From CAZNRY01 sp964575675 (GTDB taxonomy: Bacteria > Eisenbacteria > RBG-16-71-46 > CAIMUX01 > VGJL01), in NCBI GenBank assembly GCA_964575675.1, contig CAZNRY010000148.1, forward strand, positions 1-10,682: a DNA stretch of 10,682 nucleotides. Reading direction: 5' to 3'. Position 1 is the first letter of the stretch. Every line of letters begins with the position of its first letter. The notes under the pieces are model-generated. The model was not told the origin of the DNA. It ran no database searches and saw nothing but the letters and a program-made list of their open reading frames with translations. The translations under genes were made by a program, and so were the position numbers. Below, one piece after another: positions 6,633-10,682 of the stretch.

Positions 6633-9600
6633 CTAGGGAGCCGACCCACCGATCTGCCCCACAATCGAGGTGCAGCTCAGGTCCAGACACCTGAAGGTCA
6701 GGGTCGCTTCCGACCAGCTGTCGCATTCGGTCCCGAGCGGCGCCCAGTAGGTCGCGATCGCGATCCCGTTCACCGTCGCGGAGGAGCCGAGCGCGTCGGT
6801 CCCCACGATGAGCCCCAGATCGGCTGAGAACCAGACCGCCGTGCCGTCGCGGACCGGATTGCGATGGACGTCGGTCACATAGGCGCGCACCGCGTTTCCG
6901 GTCGTCCAGCCGTCGCACGCCATCGAGTCGGGCGCCGTGCAGGTCAAGAACGCGGGAGGACCTGCCGTGATGGCCACGACCGTCGAGCTCGCCGCCTGCG
7001 ATCCCGCGGAGACTTGGACTGTGACCGTTCCGGAGCGCGTCCCGGCGGTGAGAACCGCCCGGGCCGAGCCGTCCGTGCCGGTGACGACGGTGGTCGTCGT
7101 TCCCTCTCCGTTCAGGTGCTCTCCGCCGCCGGGTCCGTTGACGATCGTGAAGGCGATGCTGACTCCCGGCCCGAGGACGCCGCCGAGGCGGCCGTGGGGC
7201 GTGGCAAGGATGGTCGTCTGCTCCCTCGCGCCCGTTCCTCCGACTCCAATCTCGAAGTCCGCCGCAGCGACCGAGATCGACACCGGATCCTGCTCGCTGT
7301 TGGGAATCGCGATCTGCGTCTCGCAGGAAATCGCGCCGCCCTCGGCCACGCAGGTGATCACCGCGATCCCGTCGCCCCCCGCCTGGGGCGTGAGGCTGTA
7401 GTAGGTCGCCTGGGCGACGCCCCCCTCGGTCCGGCTCGAGCTCGGACTCGCATCCCCTGCGATCATTCCCTCGTCGACTCGGAAGCTGACCAGCACGCCG
7501 TCCTGGACGGGGTTGTGATAGACGTCGTAGAGATAGGCGCTGATCACGCTCGTTTCGTTCGCCGCGATCTGCTCCGGGTCGCCGAAGCAGATCATCTCCA
7601 CGGGGGGTCCGGCGATCACCTGGACCTCGGCCGAGACGATCGCGGCCGTTCCGCTCTGAGCTTGGACCTGGATCGGTCCGGGCAGCGTGCCCGACTCGAG
7701 GGTCGCTTGCGCGATTCCGTCCTGGTTGGTCAGCGCGGTGACGGGGCCCCACCCCTGCCCATCGAGCGACTCGCCGCCCTTCGGTCCCGAGGCGATCCAG
7801 ATCGTGACCGGATAGCCGGCCCCGACCGGGTTTCCGTCGAACGTGAACCCGCGCGCGACGACCTCCGTGAGCGCGATCTCACCGGGGCGGCGCACTTCGA
7901 TCCGGCTCCGATCGGTCGTGAGCTGGAGCGTCGCGACCGGAGGAGGAGGCGTCTCGTTGAGCTGGATTTCCAGGGTTCCGACCGTTGTGAGCCCCTGAAC
8001 CTGGGCCCGGATCGTCGCGAGGAAGTCGGAATCGAGGGACGGACCGAGACTCCGGTAGGTTGCCTTCGCCTGGCCATGCGCCGTCTGGGAGCTTGCGAGC
8101 CCGCTCTCTCCTTCGATCACGCCCTTGTCCACGCTGAAGAGGACGACGACCCCGTCGCGAACGGGATTGCCGTACCTGTCGCCAACGAAAGCCGTGACCT
8201 CGGTCTCACTCCAGAAGTCGAGGATCTCATCGACCGCGTCGAGCTGGATATCGGAGGCGATCCCCGCCGCTACGCCGACCTGCACGGTGCGCGTGACGAC
8301 GCCCGCGGTGACCGAGACCTCGATGATCCCGGGCGCCGTCCCGGCGACGAGCACGGCCCGCGCCTGTCCGCGCTCCTCGGTTCGCGTCCGGTAGATTCCG
8401 TCAACCGCGTCGACCAGCTCCTCTCCCGAACGAGGTCCCTCCATCACGGCAAAGCTGACCGGCATCCCGGGGGGAATCGTGTCGCCCAGGGCATCGAAGC
8501 AGGTCGCCGTGATCAGAACGTTGTCGACCCCTCCACTCCCGCGAACCTGTATCTCGGTCTGCTCGCTCACGACGGTGAGCGCCGCGACCGACGGCAGCGG
8601 CATGAGGCCCACCTCCAGGTCGCTTCCCGTCTGATCAGCCGTGGCCTTGATCTCGACGCCTCCGGGCAGGAGGCCCGCGCGGTAGGTGAACGCCGCGGTT
8701 CCGCCCTCACCGGTCACGACTGTCGAGGGAACCGTCCCGATCGCCGTCCAGAGCCCATTGCCGTCCAGGTCCTCGAGCAGCCGATCGGTCCCCTGTGTGA
8801 AAAGGCCGTCGTGATTGCGGTCCTCGAACGGTTCTCCCGCCACGAGACGAACCTGCTTGCCCGGAAGCGGCGTGCCGTTAATGTCCCACACCGTGATCGT
8901 TCCCGCGACCGGCGAGCGGCCGTCCGCGAAGACCGCGGCGCGTTCCGCGTCGATCTCGATCCGCGCGGCGGTCGGAACCGTGACAAGCCAGAGCGACGCT
9001 TCCGCCGATCCGCCCGTGACGGTCGCCCGAATCCGCACCTCGCCGGCAGCGAGCCCGGCGGTGTAGTTCACGCGCGCCGTTCCCTCGCCGTCGNNNNNNN
9101 NNNCGACTCGATCGTCCCCCGGACGTCCCAGCGGCCGTTGCCGTTCCAATCGGTGAAACGATCGCGCCCGCCCGTGAACTCCCCATCACCGTCGAGATCC
9201 TCGAACGGCTCGCCCGCGGTGAAGCGGACGATTACGCCCTGGATCGGATTGCCGACGTAGTCGGTGACCTCGGCCACGATCTGGGTCGCGCTGATCCCAT
9301 CGGAGAGCAGCTCGCGGGCGGCCGGGCGCTGGATGACCACCATGAGCGCCGTCGGGTGGATCTGGATCGCCATGTCCGTGCTCCGCCCCATCGACGTTGC
9401 CCGCACCCACGTCGTGCCTACCGTCATGGAACCGCGCAGGGTGAAGTCGGCGTTCCCGGAGACGTCCGTCACGACCGTCGAGGGGGCGCTGCCCAAGGCG
9501 TCCCAGACCCCGTTGCCGTTCGAGTCGCCGGCCGGGATCAGTGCGTCGCCGCCCCCGTAGACTCCATCTCCGTTGCGGTCGTCAAATCGATCGCCGGCCG

Positions 9601-10177
9601 TGAGCCGGATGGTGAGTCCGGCGACCGGGGTGTGCTCGCTCCCCTCGGTGGCAGCGACGCGGAGCGACAGACTGCTCGCGCCATCGGCGATCAGCGCGGT
9701 CGCACCCCCCGGTGACGAGAGGGTCAAGAGAAGCCCGTCTTCGTTGGCGCCGACCAGATCCAGCGTCGCATATGCGATCGCTACCCCGGCGGTCGCCTTG
9801 AGGGTCGCCATGCCGCTTGCCCCCACGTTTGCGACGAAGATCGTCCGCGCCCATCCGGAGCCGTCCGTTACGGCGGACTCGGCTAGGTAGGTTCCCGAAC
9901 GCTTGCCCGCCGCCTCGCCGAAGCGCACCTCCTGCCCCGCGACAGGCGTCACGCCGTCCGCCCCGACGACGCGCGCGCTCACGACGGCTGAGTCGCCGGC
10001 TGCGAGCGCGGACTCGCTCACCTGCATCGCGCGGATCGTGTAGGGGGAATCACCCGCAGCGGTCGGATCGCCTGGTTGATCCCCTTCGCATCCGGCGAAG
10101 ATGACGAGCATGACCGAGAAAGCGACCGCCGCCGGCAGTAGCCAGGGATTCTTGGATGAGAAGCGGGACGGGACCAC
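6633..10177 (-). CDS. Multi-domain Ig-like (invasin/Big-type) repeat lipoprotein, interrupted by an assembly gap
   Basis: The gene starts at a GTG (10177) with AGGAGG five bases upstream and ends at TAG (6633-6635). The 10-N run at 9094-9103 splits the frame; adding one base restores it, giving about 1181 residues. Residues 13-30 form a lipoprotein-type signal ending IFAGC (Cys30; Phe at -3 is not ideal). About ten Ig-like domains follow, roughly 45-140, 145-272, 275-402, 403-525, 529-640, 641-741, 744-856, 857-959, 961-1072 and 1073-1181. They share patterns such as GxPVxxGxxVxFxxxxG and DGxAxAxxxAGxxxGxxxV. Domains 2-4 carry Asp/Asn/Gly loops that look calcium-binding. Domains 5-10 form three copies of a two-domain unit. 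Nine cysteines occur after Cys30, all in the second half and mostly in domains 8 and 10. There is no C-terminal sorting domain. A surface adhesin or stalk is likely; the ligand is unknown. It has its own terminator on each side, so it is a separate transcription unit. Confidence 0.88.
6636..8594 (-). repeat. Three tandem copies of a two-domain Ig unit
   Basis: Residues 529-1181 alternate two domain types. Type A (domains 5, 7, 9) contains a GPxxGExL segment, at 581-586, 798-804 and 1015-1022, followed by GTxxG near its end. Type B (domains 6, 8, 10) contains NPVxDGxxVxF, starting at residues 671, 889 and 1107, then an SS/T stretch and GxAxATY. The period is about 215-220 residues (650 bp). 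Similarity is at protein level; I did not see long DNA identity. Confidence 0.7.
8606..9745 (-). repeat. Three Ig domains with Asp/Asn/Gly-loop (calcium-like) insertions
   Basis: Domains 2, 3 and 4 each carry the same insert: F-[ED]-D then xNxDG or LDGDG, a short G-rich stretch, D-[AR]-[LF], then a second DxNGNGxW or DLDGNGxW loop. The inserts lie at residues 198-225, 325-351 and 451-476 of the reconstructed protein. The spacing of acidic residues is like EF-hand or dockerin-type calcium loops. The underlying DNA is partly repeated too, for example TCCTCGAACGG at both 8821 and 9199. The assembly gap falls just after the insert of domain 3. Confidence 0.65.
9094..9103. other. Assembly gap of 10 N inside the Ig-repeat lipoprotein gene
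   Basis: The reading frame changes across the Ns. Sister repeats read GTVPS-TVVT-GEGGTA and GSAPS-TVVT-DVSGNA at this spot, while the interrupted copy reads GTIES-gap-DGEGTA. Inserting four residues requires 12 bases between the Ser and Asp codons; only 10 N plus one C are present. The true gap is therefore most likely 11 bases, and the gene is not a pseudogene. Confidence 0.8.
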
Positions 10178-10182
10178 GGCAA

Positions 10183-10236
10183 CCTCCTGGGTGAACGCAC
10201 CCGATGCGGCCCTCCATCCGAGACGGGATGGAGGCC
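10183..10236 (-). promoter_or_regulatory. Leader hairpins and ribosome-binding site of the Ig-repeat lipoprotein gene
   Basis: On the minus strand GGCCTCCATCC (10236-10226) pairs with GGATGGAGGGCC (10219-10208) with one bulged G and a 6-nt loop. It is followed by a small GGGTG-CGTT-CACCC hairpin (10202-10189) and then directly by AGGAGG (10188-10183), five bases before the GTG start. Neither stem covers the ribosome-binding site and neither is followed by a T-run, so they look like leader structure, perhaps mRNA-stabilising, rather than terminators. I could not identify the promoter between 10237 and 10294. Confidence 0.5.
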
Positions 10237-10294
10237 CCCCGCGTTATTTCGTCCAAGAAAGGCTGCGGCTACACCGCTTACCGCGCGTGGAATC

Positions 10295-10330
10295 AAAAAA
10301 AGTTGCGCCGGGATCCCAAGACCCCGGCGC
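10295..10330 (-). terminator. Rho-independent terminator of the cold-shock gene
   Basis: GCGCCGGG (10305-10312) and CCCGGCGC (10323-10330) pair perfectly, with further weaker pairs inside. On the minus strand the stem is followed by AAC and then seven T (10301-10295). It lies 37 bp after the csp stop codon and separates csp from the lipoprotein gene. Confidence 0.92.
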
Positions 10331-10366
10331 CGCATTGCATCTTGCCCGCTCGACTCCGAAAGGGAA

Positions 10367-10576
10367 TCAACTCTCCGTCTTGCGCACAGCGACCGCCTTC
10401 ATGCCCTTTGGTCCCTGCTGGATGTCGAACTCGACGACCATCCCCTCCTGAAGGCTCCGAAAACCGTTCCCGTCGATCTCACTGAAGTGGACGAAGATGT
10501 CGGGAGACCCGTCCTCCTGTTGGATGAACCCGTATCCCTTGGCATCGCTGAACCACTTGACTCGACCTTTCGGCAT
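10367..10576 (-). CDS. csp: CspA-family cold-shock protein (RNA chaperone)
   Basis: This 69-residue, single cold-shock-domain protein is full length for the family. It contains VKWFSDAKGYGFI with RNP1 at residues 13-19 (KGYGFIQ) and RNP2 at 26-31 (DIFVHF), the two nucleic-acid-binding motifs of the five-stranded barrel. The surrounding HFSEI, LQEG, VEFDIQQGPKG and KAVAV segments are also typical. Such proteins bind single-stranded RNA and DNA and melt mRNA structure in the cytoplasm, on cold shock or constitutively. The start ATG at 10576 has an excellent Shine-Dalgarno (AGGAGG, seven bases upstream, inside GAGGAGGGGG). The gene stands alone, with its own structured leader and terminator. Which csp paralogue it is cannot be told from sequence alone. 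Confidence 0.96.
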   Translation of the reverse strand: MPKGRVKWFSDAKGYGFIQQEDGSPDIFVHFSEIDGNGFRSLQEGMVVEFDIQQGPKGMKAVAVRKTES

Positions 10577-10584
10577 ACTGCCCC

Positions 10585-10607
10585 CTCCTCAGAAAACAAA
10601 TGAGGAG
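10585..10607 (-). promoter_or_regulatory. Hairpin covering the csp Shine-Dalgarno
   Basis: In the csp leader (minus strand) CTCCTCA (10607-10601) pairs perfectly over 7 bp with TGAGGAG (10591-10585), with a 9-nt U-rich loop. The second arm is the body of the Shine-Dalgarno. Formation of this stem would hide the ribosome-binding site. Confidence 0.6.
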
Positions 10608-10630
10608 CGCGCAGAAAAACCGCGCACTCC
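10604..10630 (-). promoter_or_regulatory. Competing upstream hairpin in the csp leader
   Basis: On the minus strand GGAGTGCGC (10630-10622) pairs with GCGCGCTCC (10612-10604) over 9 bp including one G-U pair, with loop GGTTTTTCT. Its 3' arm shares bases 10604-10607 with the hairpin that covers the Shine-Dalgarno, so the two cannot be fully formed at once. A T-rich stretch follows, so an attenuator or upstream-gene terminator is an alternative reading. Confidence 0.6.
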
Positions 10631-10682
10631 CCGTACGACAGAGACAACAACCGTGCAAATTGCATGATGCCCCAAGCTGAAA

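Noticed and set aside
6445..7752. A second minus-strand frame of 435 codons overlapping the lipoprotein 3' end
   Set aside because: It is extremely Arg/Gly/Asp-rich, runs through the terminator hairpin, and overlaps the real gene in another frame.
9068..9149. A frameshift or two separate genes in the lipoprotein
   Set aside because: The frame change coincides exactly with the N run, and sister repeats predict a one-base error in gap length.
6864..9260. A plus-strand open frame of 798 codons opposite the Ig-repeat lipoprotein gene
   Set aside because: It runs through the N gap, is Arg/Asp/Gly-rich with no recognisable domain or signal, and is the mirror of a well-supported minus-strand gene. 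Long antisense frames are common in GC-rich genes.
6633..10177. A CRISPR array or DNA-level tandem repeat in the periodic region
   Set aside because: The periodicity is at protein level (Ig domains) with diverged DNA and no constant spacer/repeat lengths.

Overview
The window is about 10.7 kb of GC-rich bacterial DNA. Every gene I can support lies on the minus strand. The gene set is: a surface metalloprotease with a C-terminal FlgD/Por-type sorting-like domain, a PorV/UPF0164-type outer-membrane protein, a DUF5683-like protein, an Ig-repeat lipoprotein and a CspA-type cold-shock protein. This points to a Gram-negative, diderm member of the FCB superphylum outside classical low-GC Bacteroidota. 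Candidatus Eisenbacteria, Latescibacterota, Krumholzibacteriota and Gemmatimonadota-like lineages come to mind, but this is an inference from gene style and not a proven assignment. A 10-N run at 9094-9103 shows the sequence is a draft, probably metagenomic, assembly.

Layout in the direction of transcription (right to left). (1) A CspA-family gene (10576-10367) has a structured 5' leader in which two hairpins compete for the same bases and one of them covers the Shine-Dalgarno. It ends in a textbook terminator. (2) A GTG-started lipoprotein gene (10177-6633) encodes about ten Ig-like (invasin/Big-type) domains. It is broken only by the assembly gap, and repeat alignment suggests the gap stands for 11 bases rather than 10. 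It ends in a perfect 10-bp stem terminator. (3) A spacer of about 480 bp (6632-6154) holds an AT-rich island with promoter-like elements on both strands, a 146-nt rod-shaped imperfect inverted repeat, and a second inverted repeat whose arm contains the ribosome-binding site of the next gene. (4) A probable four-gene operon follows: sppA (6153-5245), a PorV-like barrel (5154-4159), a 1109-aa M6 metalloprotease (4147-818) and a DUF5683-like protein (795 to beyond base 1). The last three are separated by 11 and 22 bp.

How they may work together: the operon reads as an envelope module. SppA would be a membrane protease that clears signal peptides. The PorV-like protein is the family that, in the type IX secretion system, shuttles proteins carrying a C-terminal sorting domain. 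The next gene encodes a protease with just such a C-terminal domain. The Ig-repeat lipoprotein is a separate transcription unit and probably projects from the cell surface. The most interesting points are the csp leader switch, the structured RNA candidate upstream of sppA, the PorV/cargo pairing, the conflicting export signals on the M6 protease, and the calcium-loop insertions plus two-domain super-repeat in the Ig protein.
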